Below, in pieces: positions 20,940 to 33,130 of a DNA stretch of 64,000 bases. The first letter of the stretch is position 1, and each line of letters starts with the position of its first letter. Below the pieces are notes generated by a model. The model saw only the letters and a program-made list of their open reading frames with translations. It searched no databases and was not told where the DNA came from. The position numbers and the translations under genes are program-made. This DNA comes from Odiellus spinosus (lineage: Eukaryota; Arthropoda; Arachnida; Opiliones; Phalangiidae): positions 3,844,001 to 3,908,000 of the forward strand of contig OY987230.1 in the NCBI GenBank assembly GCA_963920705.1. The letters run 5' to 3'.

Positions 20940-22340
20940 AATCAAGTTATCAGGTGACTTTGTAGGACCATTTTCATAGACTTGAACTAAGTTTCCTTCC
21001 AGGAATCTGTAGTTTAGCCATACTAATTTCGGGTACTTCCAAGGTCATGATTTCTAAGGTTTGATCATCAAAAAGGCTTTTCAACGTTACCTTGACTCGT
21101 TTAGAAGTCAGGAGTTTCGATGGTCCTTCGCCGAATCCGTGTACATCCAATATTTCTTCTCCGTCTGTTCGAGTCCACGTTTCTCTGACAAATCCTTGGG
21201 GATATATGTCCTCTGGGATCCACTATCAAATAGGCATCGAACAGTTTTCGAACTCGATCTTCCAATAGCCTTGACGTTTGCAGTTTGGAGTAGAATAGAC
21301 TCGGCTACTGTGTCTGATTGTACCGCAGTCGTCACCGTGGTTTCCCCTGTTGGTTTCTTATCTTCTACTTCTTCCGGGATTGGCTCGGTTTTCCGCGACT
21401 TACAAAGAGTCGTATGATGTCGGCCTGAGCAATTCTTACATTCACCCTTCACCGCGCAATGTTTAGCTAGGTGCTTCCCTGTTGCACAAATGTAACAACG
21501 GCCGTTCTTCCTTAGGAATTCCTTTTTCTTTGCAGGATTAATTTTGCAGGTTTCGAAGATATGGTTGCTGTGTCGACAGAATAAACATCTTGACTGGGTT
21601 GCGGAAGAAGTAAGTATGGATGATTGTACCGGCTTTTGTTTATAGTAATTATCTATTGTTTTTCTGTGTATAGGTTTGGCTTCGTCGCGGTATATCAGTC
21701 AGTAGCGTTCGTCATGTAAACGTTCGCTCATTTTCTGGTTTCCACTCCATCCTTAACACGGATAATAATTCTTTTATGTCCCAAACGCTGTCGTTATTCC
21801 TTTTTCTGCTGTATTGTAAGGTTATTTCCACTGGGATAAGCTTTAGGATGAATGGGCAAAGTACAGGTCCATATTCCTTGAAATTGGATCCAAGTAATTC
21901 CAGCGCTGCAATTTCGCTTTCGCAATAATCATAGAGCTTGCGAAATGCGTATATATCTGATTCCTTTCTCACTGGTGAGAGTTCAAATAGTCGGTTTATG
22001 TGACTATGAATTTGTACATCCGTCCTTCCAAATCTGTTTTCAATATTTTTACAGCCGCGGTGTAATTAACTTCGCTTAACTCCAAGCCTGAAATTGCGCT
22101 CAAAGCCGTTCCTTCCAAATAAGAGCGAAGGTATATAAACTTTTGAACGTTCGGAATAGTACAATTCTGATGAATCGCTACGTCAAATCGTCCCCAAAAT
22201 TCTGTGCCCCTATTGATGGTGTTGCAAATTGAGGTTGTGGCCAAAAATTCCACCTGGCTTGCACTAGAGATATTTCCGGAGGCACTACCACTCAAGCTCC
22301 CGTTAGGGGTATTCCCAAAGGCAAGGTTAGTAAAGAGACA
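20940..22340 (-). pseudogene. Bel/Pao gag and aspartic protease, main part
   Basis: Reading down: a gag core starting about 22300 (FWGRFDVAIHQN, YLRSYLEGTALSAISGLEL), a frame slip near 22000, then a helical part (21972-21712: FRKLYDYCESEIAALELLG, LQYSRKR). A stop and slip follow near 21705. Next come three zinc knuckles (about 21580-21410: CLFCRHSNHIFETC, CYICATGKHLAKHC, CKNCSGRHHTTLC). The retroviral-like protease has its active site in CLFDSGSQRTYI (about 21230), and then a broken frame in which VKVTLKSLF is visible near 21070. Gag packages RNA and the protease matures the polyprotein. Reverse transcriptase and integrase are absent. Confidence 0.85.
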
Positions 22341-22924
22341 GGTTAGGCAGATTCTGACGTCAGCCGGAAGTTACCTAGCGCGCAGCCATCTTCCAAATTC
22401 CTTTGACAATTGCTAGATGGCGGTTTATATTGTAATTACAGCGGGAATTTCAAACTAATATCCAATATGATGTTTCCAATGAACGTTGCCAGGTGGCATT
22501 AAGGTCAAGCCGACTCAAGCGACTGAGTGGAATACGAACTGAACTGAACTGAACGACCGGCGTCTGCTTAAAAATTATACTATAGTGAAATTTATGCTTG
22601 ATTATAGTGAAACGTATGTTAAAGCGTTACCTTTCTTGGTGAAAACATTAAACAAACATAGCAAAGTAGAAGACAGTAAAGGGCAATACGTATACCAAAC
22701 CTTTAGTATAACATCTTTATACCCAAAGTGTGGACTTATAATTTACTTCCCTAAATATTTACCTTTGATTTAAAATTTACAGAAATTTTACAGAAAATAT
22801 TTTTCAGAACGATGAGGGAAAGCGTCAGGTCACCGATACTATTATTATTAAATCTTTGGACTAAACCACATTCCAAAAAACACCCTAAAATTTTACACCC
22901 TGAAAATTTACACTTGCCCCGCCT
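22341..22924. other. Unassigned part of the insertion within Bel/Pao
   Basis: This lies between the gag core and the LINE remnant. It contains a (GAACT)n run at about 22535-22555 and otherwise AT-rich sequence. It may be the 3' untranslated region of the LINE, but this cannot be shown. Confidence 0.35.
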
Positions 22925-23760
22925 TTTTTCTAAAACGTGCTGTATGCTTGCACCATAATGCAAGCGCTTTGACCAAGTGAAGGAATAACCATTTAGACGA
23001 AGAAAACTATACATTCGTTTGGCTATTCGCTTCTCTTCAAGAAATTTTACTTCTGGCCTCTCGCACCTCCATTGTTGACCATCCCATCTCTCCAGTAACA
23101 GCTGCTTTGGCAGCAAACGACCCCGCTTGTAAAAGGTCCTTTCCCACTTCGAATTGTTTGCGCTCCAGCACCGTAAGCACCCGTTTGGAATAACACATGA
23201 CTTCATCGAGATAAGTAATGACTGGAACGCCGATAGTTTTCCACAGTGTTCTGCCGACTGTATATCGATTAAAAGAGTGGGTGGCAAAATTGCTGACCAT
23301 CCACCGGACCCTATTACTCTTGCCTATTATCTTTCCCTCCATCTCCGAAAGTTAACCCCCTTTATTAGTCAGCGTAATGCCTAGGTAAGTGTACTGCGAC
23401 ACAATTTCCATCTCCTGGCCCTGCAAATAGCATGACCACGGAGTCTGTCCTTCCCCGAACGGTAAAACATTGGACTTTGCCATACCAAACTGCAAACCAT
23501 GGGAGTTGGCATACGAGGAGCAAATATCCCCCAGTAATGCCTGAAGATTCGTAGGCGAGTTTGCGCATACCATAATATCATCCGCGTACATCAAGCATGA
23601 CAACCGAAAGACAGGAGGGGCGGATAGCGATTTTCGCCCTCTCAACGTAGCACCACATCCCGAACTCTCCAGCTGCCCCGCCAAATCATCCAGGAAAGTA
23701 ATAAACAATAAGGGGGACAAAGGACAACCTTGTCGCAGCCCATGCACGCTATCTACCATC
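22925..23760 (-). pseudogene. Non-LTR (LINE) reverse transcriptase fragment
   Basis: This is the C-terminal half of a reverse transcriptase that copies element RNA at a nicked target. The frame 23759-23352 starts with VHGLRQGCPLSPLLFITFLD (motif B), then CLMYADDIMV (catalytic YADD, motif C), LQFGMAKSNVLPF and YLGITLTNKG. After a slip near 23345 a second frame (to about 23037) covers the thumb region, with VGRTLWKTIGVPV and a GEMGWSTMEVREARSK segment, and a third runs on to about 22925. The protein begins abruptly at motif B, the 5' truncation usual for LINEs. It lies between the two halves of a Bel/Pao gag, so it inserted there. Confidence 0.85.
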
Positions 23761-23774
23761 GGCGACGTGATATT

Positions 23775-24157
23775 TCCAACTGAGTAAGTGTACCGACACT
23801 CCGAGGTGTAGAGGCTGACGAAAATGGCGGAATTGCAACTTGACTAGCGTTAATTGTTGATAGATACTTTTTTATTCTATTTCTGATCTTTCTGATATTA
23901 TTAGAATATGAATCTGAGGTCATAAGTTCGTCTTCAATAAGCTTCAAGTCGTTAAGTTCCATTGAAAGTTCATCGATTTTAATTAGTTTAATTTCCTTAC
24001 TTTCCAGCTCGCTAAGGTTGTCCTGTAGTTCGTCCTCGTCGATTAAGACGCTTTTGAGATTATCCTCGATCTTCTTAATTAAATTAGTAGTTAATCTTCT
24101 TGCAATGCCATCATGATTATTTATTGTTTCATTCCCTTCTTGAGTCCGATTAGTCAC
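23775..24157 (-). pseudogene. Bel/Pao gag N-terminal region
   Basis: The frame downward from 24157 encodes a highly charged helical region (IKKIEDNLKSVLIDEDELQD, LSMELNDLKLIEDELMTSD, SNNIRKIRNRIKKYL). Bel/Pao Gag proteins typically begin this way, with a coiled coil rich in acidic residues and isoleucine or leucine. It is followed by a serine-rich linker and then ends at the LINE junction near 23760. The gag core resumes at 22340, so one ancestral gag is split by about 1.4 kb. Confidence 0.65.
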
Positions 24158-25234
24158 GAATACCGCTTCCTTACACGTAGTAATCCACTATTCTAATGCT
24201 AAATCTAAAGGTAAATTCCCGGGTTTAAACGGCACCTCTGTTTTAGCTCCGGTAGACTTCTGGTGTGGGAGAGACTGAATTATATTTGCGACATAATAAA
24301 TTCTACTACTTAACAAAAATACTGTTTAATAATCAGTTCGAGACCGTACAAAAAAAATGGCACTCGAGAGGAGCTCCTCTCGTCTTCGGGTTTTTCCCTT
24401 ACTGCCCATTTGGTCACGGAACACGAGGGCAGTATCAACTATGTTCAGGGAGGGAACACTGTCGCCATCTATACAGTTTTCAACAGCTCTATAGTCGCGC
24501 ATCTACTTTTTAAAAGGCTAGCCCGCCTTTCCCTTCGCTGTTTCCACGATATCAACGGAAGTTTTCTCGCGCATGCTACCCTTGTCACTCCCAGGCCACC
24601 ATCCCTAAAGTGTAATGGCAGCGCGTATTAATCGACTATGGGAAAATAACATGGTGTGTCGCTTTTATATCTATTCATTTACGAAATTGCCGCTGTTCCG
24701 AATTGTGTAGCCAATCACGTCGTATTTTCTCGGCTTCTCGCGCATGCTCCCGATATCTCAGTCCTCTAGAAAAATGGCTGAACGCAGAAACGGTCTATGG
24801 GAAAATAACGTGGTATGCCGATTTTGCCATTTTCACGTTCTCGTCTAGGCTATCCCCGACGTACATACATACGTACGGACGGACGGACGTACAAACACAC
24901 GCGAGGCTATCGGCCTCAGAAATAGTGAGCCTTACAGCTACATAATTTAAAAAATAGTTTAAATGAAATCCATGAGGTAAGCCAAATCTCTTTACTGACA
25001 CCTTAATTTATTCAGGATGATCTTAATTTTAATATTAATTTTATCTGAAATTAAATTAGTTTATTTTGTAATTTAATAGTAATAATCCCAGTAAAATCCA
25101 CAATTTTGATCACGGTTTTATTGATAAAATTTTGATTAAAATAATTAATTACACTTCATTTTATTCGTGATTGTAATTAAATTATAATTAAAATTAAATT
25201 AATCGTTTCAACTGTTTAATCGATTTGTTTAATG
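24158..25234. other. Interval upstream of Bel/Pao gag; leader or LTR not resolved
   Basis: On the minus strand the stretch just before gag could hold leader and LTR. A CTCTCCCACACCAG word near 24265 is a possible LTR/primer-site junction, but no terminal repeat pair was found. A repeated CGGTCTATGGGAAAATAACG word occurs near 24635 and 24795, and a CGTACGGACGGACGGACGTA microsatellite lies at about 24866-24892. Confidence 0.35.
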
Positions 25235-25635
25235 CATGGCTCCTACCAGGTCCCTAAAACCCCCTACTTTTTTTAGGTCCCTAAACCACCATAAAATCGA
25301 GATTTGGTCCCTAAATCACCAAAAAATCGTGATTTTGGTCCCAAAATCACCATATTTCTAGTCAATTTGGTTAAAAGTAGTGGCGTCCTGTAATATTGAA
25401 CCCAAATTTTATGCCAAGTCGAAAAACTGACAGCGAGAAAAACTGACTAAATCAGTATGATATAATATCACGAAAAATGTGATAAAATGCTTTAAAAAAA
25501 AAAAAAAAAAAACTACTTTAAAAGTAATTTTGTGAAAATTAAAGATCTCATTTCTTCTTAAATTGGTTCCTATTTGCTCCCTATTTTAAAAATTTTGCTT
25601 CTTATTTCACCCTATTTCTAGCCTGAAAAATCCCC

Positions 25636-25677
<42 letters not shown>

Positions 25678-25691
25678 TGGTGGGAGCCCTG
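25235..25691. mobile_element. Small TIR element with 6-bp flanking repeat
   Basis: The ends CATGGCTCCTACCA and TGGTGGGAGCCCTG are inverted with two mismatches. TTAATG directly abuts both ends (25229-25234 and 25692-25697). The interior has repeated GGTCCCTAAA/GGTCCCAAAATCACC words (25249-25350), an A17 run near 25495 and a T-run of about 35 nt near 25636-25670. It is non-coding. A CA.GGCTCC...-type terminus recalls hAT, but the flanking duplication is only 6 bp. Confidence 0.55.
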
Positions 25692-25701
25692 TTAATGTTT
25701 C

Positions 25702-26035
25702 GCTGTAGGTCCATTGGACCGACATCCCAATCAACCGACCGTCCCAATGGACCGACAAAAACCCGCACTTGGAGCGGGTTTTTGTCGGTCCATTGGGACG
25801 GTCGGTCGATTGGGACTGGAAACTGCTGTAGGTCCATTGGACCGACAGTCCCAATGGACCGACAAAAATCCGCACTTAACGCTTGTTACATAAATTTTCT
25901 GTCTGTCCATTGGGACGGTCGGTCGGTCGGGACTGGAAACTGCTGTAGGTCCATTGGACCGACAGTCCCAATCGACCGACCGTCCCAATGGACCGACAAA
26001 AACCCGCATTTAATGCTTGTTCCACAAATTTACTG
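25702..26035. repeat. ~120-bp tandem repeat made of long perfect palindromes
   Basis: Units starting GCTGTAGGTCCATTGGACCG lie at 25702, 25824 and 25942. Within the first, 25726-25766 and 25774-25814 form a 41-bp stem with one mismatch and a 7-base loop (ACTTGGA). Each unit is a dense set of CCCAATGGACCGAC words and their complements with a CCCGCACTT loop, the same vocabulary as the family A palindrome but written with GACCGAC instead of GACCGAA. Open frames on both strands here are palindrome translations. Confidence 0.9.
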
Positions 26036-26253
26036 CTACCGTTAAAAAAATGTATTCCTATTTGTCAATAGCCCGAGTAGACCAAATTATTGCCGAAAGC
26101 TCCCTCATATTAATAGACCTAACCTAACCCAACAATACATGGGGAATAAGACAGCAATGCTAGAGAAAACCGTAAGGCTTTACTCACAACATAATATTTA
26201 TGGGGAAAAAACGGCAAGCCGCCAATCTGCCAATTCCCTTTATCGTTTCAGCC

Positions 26254-26400
26254 GTTTTCGGTCCATTGGGAAAAGCGCCTTAGGGCTTGTTTCTTTTATC
26301 CGTTTGGCGGTTTTCGGTCCATTGAGAAAAGCGCCTTCGGGCTAGTTTCTTTTATCTGTTTGGCGGTATTCGAGTCTGCCGAATGGAATTGTCGGTCCAT
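26254..26400. repeat. 56-bp tandem repeat
   Basis: GTTTTCGGTCCATTGGGAAA recurs at 26254 and 26310 with AAGCGCCTT.GGGCT.GTTTC after it, and a partial third copy follows near 26390. The CGGTCCATTGGGA word again belongs to the palindromic family. Confidence 0.75.
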
Positions 26401-26802
26401 TGGGAGGACACCAATGTGCTAGCGTAATTCCATTGCCACGTGATCCACAGTTTTGGTTAACTCTAAAATTCCGTTTGCAAGCGAGAATTCTCTATCGCTG
26501 GCAGCTGGAGTAGGTTTCGGATTCTCCAAGCTCTAGAGAGAAAATACGATGATTGTTTAATTAAATTTCGGAAACGGCTCAAAGATTACTTATTATCTCG
26601 CTACGTGTCGCTGGAGAACACCAGGAATTCATCTTAGAGAAATTTACCGCCAAAGCTATAGGAGAAATAAAAATACCTAGATGAACCATTCCATAACGTT
26701 TAATAGGCCGGCCTGCGTAACGCGAGTTTCATTAGAATTTTTTGAAAATATTAAGAAGTCTATTTTCAACATTTTTGTCTGTTCAACCTTTGAAAAAATC
26801 TA

Positions 26803-26991
26803 TAATGATTTGAAAAGCATGATTTGAAAAACTTTACGCAACTTCGTGTTTAAAGGAATCTCGAAACGCCATTCAAATTGTTCAAAGAGCGTTTATGCAT
26901 GCATAACAAGCCCTTGCTATAGCATCATTCTTTTCAGCCTCTTTTACAATGTCATGGGTCTAGCTATTCCTATGGGCTTGACCATCTTGTT
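26803..26991 (+). mobile_element. Foldback element F3, solo right arm
   Basis: Two GATTTGAAAAGCATG-like units are followed by the standard arm: CAACTTCGTGTTTAAAGG, CATTCAAATTGTTCAAAGAG, TTATGCATGCATAACAAG, TTTTACAATGTCATGGGTC and the terminus GGGCTTGACCATCTTGTT. There is no left arm nearby. Confidence 0.8.
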
Positions 26992-27234
26992 TCATTTATT
27001 TTCTTCAAATTCAAAGTCAATTTGAAATAGTTGTCATATATTTTAGATCAAGTTCTGGAAATGTGAATTTTCTTATCCATTTTTGCACGTTTGAAAAGAG
27101 TAGTTTGCTAGTAGATAAACCTAATGCATTTAACAAGTATACGAACATACAAATTTCATTTTTTAGTTACAATCCGAAAATAAAATATCTGGAAATATAC
27201 GAATAATAGAAGATAATGGATATCCGATTCCGAG
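26992..27234. other. Nothing recognised
   Basis: AT-rich sequence without a frame or repeat. Confidence 0.4.
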
Positions 27235-28510
27235 CTCTAAGGTTAGGTGAGGATAGACATCCATTCCGAAGGTTCGACGAAGAACGAATACTGTGTAATA
27301 TGGTTTGGCTGGATTAGGCTAGGTTAGGATAGACGTATATTCCCAAGGTTGTATGGAGGACGGACACTCGTAATGGTTTCACTGGGTTTGACTACACGTA
27401 AATTGCCAAGGTTGGATGAAGGTCGAATACTTCGTAACGGTTTGACAGGGTTAGGTAAGGTTAGGCTAGACACCCTTTCCGAAGGTTTGATGAAGGACGA
27501 ATACTTCGTATTGGGTAAGATTAGGCTAGGATACACATTAATTTACATGGTTGGATGAAGTACAATTATTTGTAATTGTTTGGCTCTGTTAGGTTATGTG
27601 TCTTACCAGCTTGGATGAAGAACGAATATTTCGTGTTGGTTTGGTTGGGTTAAGTTAGCTTAAGATGGACATCTATTCCCAAGGTTGGATGAAGGACAAA
27701 TACTTCGTATTGGGTTGGGTTTGGTTAGGTTAAGTTCGGATCGACATCCATTCCTATGGTTGGATGAAGCACGAATACTTCGTAATGGTTTGGCTGGGTT
27801 AGGTTAGGTTAGACGCCCATTCCCAAGGTTAGATGAAGGACGACTACTTTTCAATGGTTTGTCTTGGTTACGTTAGGTAAGACGTCGATTCCCAAGGTTA
27901 GATGAAGGACGAATATTTCATATGGGTTTGGCTGGGTTAAATAAAGTTAGGATGGACATCCATTCCCAATTTTAGATGAAGGATGAATACTTCGTACTGG
28001 GTAAGGTTGGGTTAGGTTAGGTTAGGATAGAAAGGTTGGATGAAGGACGAATACGTTGTAATGATTTGTCTGGGTTAGGTTAGGTAAGGATATACATCCA
28101 TTCCCAAAGTTTAAAGAAGGGCGAATACTTTCTAATGGTTTGGCTGGGTTAGATTAGATATAGCACGGAATTCGTATATATTTTATTAATTGGATATATA
28201 CTAAATTCTCATGTATATTATCTGTTTGATTAAAAATAAACTATTTTTCATTCGAGATACGAACACTTCGTAATGGTTTGGCCGATAAAGGTTAGGTTAG
28301 GCTAGACATCCATTCCCAAGGTTTGATGAAGGGCGAATACTTCGTATTGGGTTAGGTTAGGTTGCGTTAGGACATACATAATTCCCATGGTTTGATGAAG
28401 GACGATTACTTCGTTATAGTTTGACTTGGTTAGGTTAGGTAAGACGTTGGATGAAGGACGAATACCTAGTATTGGGCTAGGCAAGAGGTCCATTCCCAAG
28501 GTTATATCTG
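27235..28510. repeat. Degenerate ~75-bp satellite rich in GGTTAGG
   Basis: About sixteen units carry CATCCATTCCCAAGGTTGGA, then GAAGGACGAATACTTCGTAA, then GGTTTGGCTGGGTTAGGTTA. Spacing is about 74-80 bp. The array is interrupted by about 100 bp of AT-rich sequence at about 28160-28258. Units are diverged, so the array is old compared with the 1834-bp array. Confidence 0.9.
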
Positions 28511-31500
28511 AGCCGAACATCGTATATTAGAGAAAAGCTCACAGCTCTAGAAAAGCTCTGCTATTTCCCAAAAGAGCGGTAGCCAATTCCCCAAACAGCG
28601 GCCGCTCTTATTAAAAGAGCAGTTTTGAGCTTCGCCGCTATTTTTTGGAAATCGAGGCTGCTGTTTTGGGAACTGCTGTTATGGGATACACCCGTTTACA
28701 CCAACATGGAAATTAGTTTTTAAAATACTTTGTTAAAATAAAGTTAATTACAAACTACGTCATGAGTATTTCGTAAATAATTGTTCTACATATATCTCCA
28801 CCATGACAACAATTAAACCTATCATAAGTATTGAATTTCTCTACAATCACAAACAAGACAATCAAATTTCAATATTGCAAACCGTCGTCTCAGCGATTTT
28901 TTTACACGAATATAAATGAAGCTACGTTTTCCTAACACTGGCAAAAAATTACCCTGGCTATTTTGCATTCGAATTTTCCCTAGAGGACTGCGAAGGCTTT
29001 GGGAGAACGCCAATTCCTCAGAAAGCAGAGCGGAGTTGAGTTCAATAAAAAAAATTGGCGTTGGATGGCTTTGGGATTATTGTCTCTGAAATGAACGGGA
29101 GTCGGCAGGGAGTGGGAATTTTATTATATTTAAATCTGGATTTTTGTGGGATTGGGTTATTGCTGGATTTGGTTGGAGTTTTGTTGGCGTTGGCATTTAT
29201 AATTTTAAAATGGAGTTGGTGGCATTGGAAGCGAGCTTTTGGGTCCCAATTCCCATGCTAGTGTGGTCCTCTATAAGTCTTTCCAGAATAATAAAAAAAA
29301 CATAGCTTCAATCAATGCATTTGGAAACCGAAACTAAAAAACAACTTTCGAAGCTCTTGGGTCGCAGGATTGTTAGAGTCAGTCAGTGTCGAGTTGTCGG
29401 AGTCGACAAGAGTACAGATGTAAAACAGAAAACCCTTTAAAGGACGGAATATTATAAAGTTAACCCGTAAAATATTGAAATCAAGGAGAATGCTTTCAAA
29501 AGGAATCCAATGCCAGAGACTTCGAAAACCCCGCCTAAAGGACAGAGATTATCCCTCTGGGATCAGAAACCGGTCTAAACGAGATCCACCATGACACTGG
29601 CGAAAAACACACGTTGAATCCCCAGATGACCCATACCGAGAATTAAATGAGAAGTTCACGTAATTAATCCAAGAGGAAATCTGAGAAACCGACTGAGAAG
29701 CGTAGTCCGTTGTCAATACGAAATATGAGGAAAAGAATCCCCCATTTTTAATTCATCCAAGAAACCGACTGTCGTGATCAGTACATTTTGATTTTTCCCC
29801 CTCCACTCGTGTTTAAGCCAGATTGAATGTCGGGTTAGTTGAGAAAAGTATAAAATACTAGAGTAAGAAAATAAGGTACCCTTAACCCTTTAGAAAAGGT
29901 CTAGATAGTTGAAAGTGTTGAAATTCACAGAGAAAGTGAAGGTATTTCATGAACCCCCCCCCCGTTTCATACTTTTGTTTTGTCGAGAATAGTATTTAAA
30001 AGTCCCTTCTATAGAAAAGTGATCCAAGGTGTTTAATAGAATATTGTTAAAGGGCTAAATTAAAGTTAAAAGAGAAAAACCATAATTTCCACGCCATTCT
30101 TAGTGAAAAGAACTTGTCGCGTCTTCCGTACGTTTGTAGAATTCTAACGATTGTCATTAGAATTAAAATTTGAACTATTTAACGATGAATTAACGAGAAA
30201 AACCATAGTTAGAAAAGGAGATCGAATAATCTCTTCTCCCGCATAAAGGGATATTATCGTACCCTCAGTGCGAATAACCTTAGTTTTGTTTAAACATTAT
30301 TCCCTCGAGTGTATTTTATTATTTATGAAATAGTAGTTGATTTAATAAAGTGTTGCGTTACCAAGTGATATGAGTTTCCATTACTGAATGCTGATCAAGT
30401 CCAATTTTCCTCTTCTCCCCCTCAATTTAAATCAAATTTACCCGCCCCCAACAAACTTTTTTCTATGACCCTCTTCGTAAGGATTGTTTTTCTCGATCGC
30501 TCGAATTTTGTCTAAAATTAAGAGACGAGAAGAACCCCGTTCAGAGACGAGAAGAGCCCCGATCGAGAAAGATTCCCCCCCCCCCCCCCCCCGAATAAAA
30601 AGAGAATCGGCTATAAAACTTACTCGGAACGTGTACTTTGAACTTGAATAGCCTTTGGTGTAGGAACTTCCAGCAGTATTCTGGTCACGTGATGATTTTG
30701 GTCCACGAGAACTGTGAGAGTTCTTCGTACGCTTTCTAAATATTTTCTCGGATACATTTGGATCTCAGCGTACATCGTGTCTATATACTATAAATGATAG
30801 CAAATATCCTTAGTAAATTTAAAAATTTCATGAATGGGAAAAGGTATATAAGTAAAGATGTGGGTGCCACGCGTTTAATAGTTAGAGGAATAATGTAGGG
30901 TATGCAAGCGAGGCCTCAACAGAGTCTAAAACTGCCACAAACCTTTGATTGCGAGCTGAGTATGGTATTTGATTATTCATTTTTGCAAAAATGTGGATGT
31001 TTAGATAAAATAATATTTTTTGAAACTAAAAATGAAACAAGGGGCTCGACACTCCTAAGTCACGTAAAATTAGCGGGAGTTTTAAAATCTCTAATATTCT
31101 ACAATGGAAATACTGTATTATTGAAATCCCGAGATTTGTTATAAGGGAAATTAAAAATGAAATTCCTAAAATGTCTCCCAAAAAATTGCTGTAAAATATC
31201 AAAATTTATCGAATATTTGAAAATCCAGTTCTCAAAAAACTATACTGTTTTTATCATTAACCACTTCAGGAAGGCTTAGAAAAAAATCAATCCGAATGTA
31301 GCTGGCTAAAGTATTTCTAGCCTTGCAAGGTACATTTTGGATCATAATTAATTTCTAAACTATCAAGCGGAACCTAGTTACCAGGGCTCCCAACCAAATT
31401 GGAAAACGGAGAAACTAAAGCTGGTTGTGATTGAATTTATAACTTCAGTCGATTTTGTTAATTCTTTTGGAAATTTGAAGGACCTTACCTTTATTCTGGG

Positions 31501-31712
31501 TAAGGATCGGCTAGTGAGCAAGCTGAAGGTATTTTGCGTTCTGAGGTTTTGAAATGACTTTGTCCCCTTCAGGATAGGAGAAAAGCGCCTGTGATCTTTG
31601 TGATAGGGATGTGCGAAAGATGTAAATGGATGGAAGACCTCTTGATGTTCATTTTAAATAAAACAAGTTGGGAAACCAAAATATTACCTCTCCTCGTCCC
31701 AAGTCTAATTGT
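28511..31712. other. Long interval without a recognised gene
   Basis: It contains short inverted words around 28556-28690 (CCGCTCTT...AAGAGC; TTTCCCAAAA...TTTTGGGAA), C-runs at about 29957-29965 and 30570-30590, and a doubled GAGACGAGAAGA.CCCCG word near 30521-30560. A stretch at about 29370-30380 (TGTTAGAGTCAGTCAG ... AATAAAGTGTTGCG) has the look of retrotransposon untranslated or LTR sequence. No protein domain was seen. Confidence 0.3.
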
Positions 31713-32258
31713 AAACAAGAAAATTAATGAAACCAGGTAGTCGATGTTAAAAATTGATTTTATAATTACGTTAAAATAAGAAAGAGGAGTGGCACACTTC
31801 TTGCTATATGGTTACTTTTGCCGCTACACGGTTTATACGATTTAACAGTGTCACCTGCTGTTAGAACGTTTACATAATATTTATTTACAAAATAAAATGA
31901 AATTTAAATATGATTTTATGATAGCTGAAGACTAATACAATTTTATTAAGCATAATTGATACGAAAACACTGTATCAAAATAATAATGCTAAACAAGAAA
32001 ACTAATGAAACCAGGTAGACGATGTTAAAAATTTATTTTATAATTTTTGGGTTAAAATAAGAAAGAGGAGTGGCACACTTCTGGCTATAAGGTTACTTTT
32101 GTCGCTACACTATTTACACGATGAAACTAGTGTCACCTGCAGGTAGAACGTTTACATCATATTTGCAAAATAAAATTAAATTTAAATATGATATTATGAT
32201 TGAAGAATACTATTTTATTAAGCATAAATGATACGAAAAAATCGTATTCAAATAACTA
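31713..32258. repeat. 278-bp tandem duplication
   Basis: AAACAAGAAAA.TAATGAAACC starts at 31713 and again at 31991. The copies share AAGAGGAGTGGCACACTTCT, GGTTACTTTTG.CGCTACAC, GTGTCACCTGC and AAATTTAAATATGAT. Diverged partial copies with GTGTCACCTACAG and AATATAATTAAATTTAAATA follow at about 32795-32945 and 33005-33130. Confidence 0.85.
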
Positions 32259-33130
32259 GTCAAATTCTAATGACAATTAAAAATAGGAGCGTCCCGAGAG
32301 CGACGTATTCAGTTACATTTTTAGTTTTATTTTCACTCTCTCGAAATACTCGAATATTCTACGAAGAGACCCCACGCTCCATGCAAGCACGGACGCGCCA
32401 TACCACTACCTTAATTTTCGACCCTCTGTTATTTTACAGATACATAATAGTTGAAGTTTATATTAAATTAAAATTATTCTAGCCAAAATTAAAACAATTA
32501 AACCATAATTAAATTATTTTCAAGCTATAGGACTAAATTAAACGTAATGATGATAGAATCAAATTAACTATGATTAAACAAATTGTAGTTGAAATGGATT
32601 TCACAAGAATAAACACAACTGAATTTCTAGATTATTTATTATTAATTAATTTAAACCTAAGACTGAATTAAAGAGAACAAATTATAGAAAATGACTAAAT
32701 GAGTTTGACCTTCCTTGACTGAAACTTCTGAAAGGTATTGACTGAAACTTCTGAAAGGTATTAAGGTAAGCTTTAAGCCGAGTTCGAGGGAAACTAGTGT
32801 CACCTACAGCATAAGCTACTAATTATTCCATGCCTACAGATAGAAAGTTAATTTACAAAATATAATTAAATTTAAATATGATTTTTTGAGAGAGGACTAG
32901 AACTAATTATTATAGAATTTAAATCAAGCATAATTAAAGTTTTTAAAAAATCATACGCCTTTATTTCGTAATGTAGCTATAGGCCTACTTATTACTAGTC
33001 TAGCGTGACCTAGTGACAAAAACTTAATAGCAAATTCATTTACAAAATATAATTAAATTTAAATATATTATGATCGTGGAATTCTAGTAATATTTTATTT
33101 TATAATTTAAATTACGAGTAATAAGCTTTT

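Noticed and set aside
24355-24390. CTCGAGAGGAGCTCCTCTCG palindrome as a terminator
   Set aside because: Bacterial-type terminators are not expected here, and nothing upstream is a gene ending at that point.
25669-26045. Frames of 68-122 codons on both strands
   Set aside because: Palindromic repeats give open frames on both strands at once; no protein signature.
29370-30380. Possible solo LTR
   Set aside because: The TGTTAG start and AATAAAGTG words are suggestive, but no matching terminal repeat, target duplication or primer site was found.
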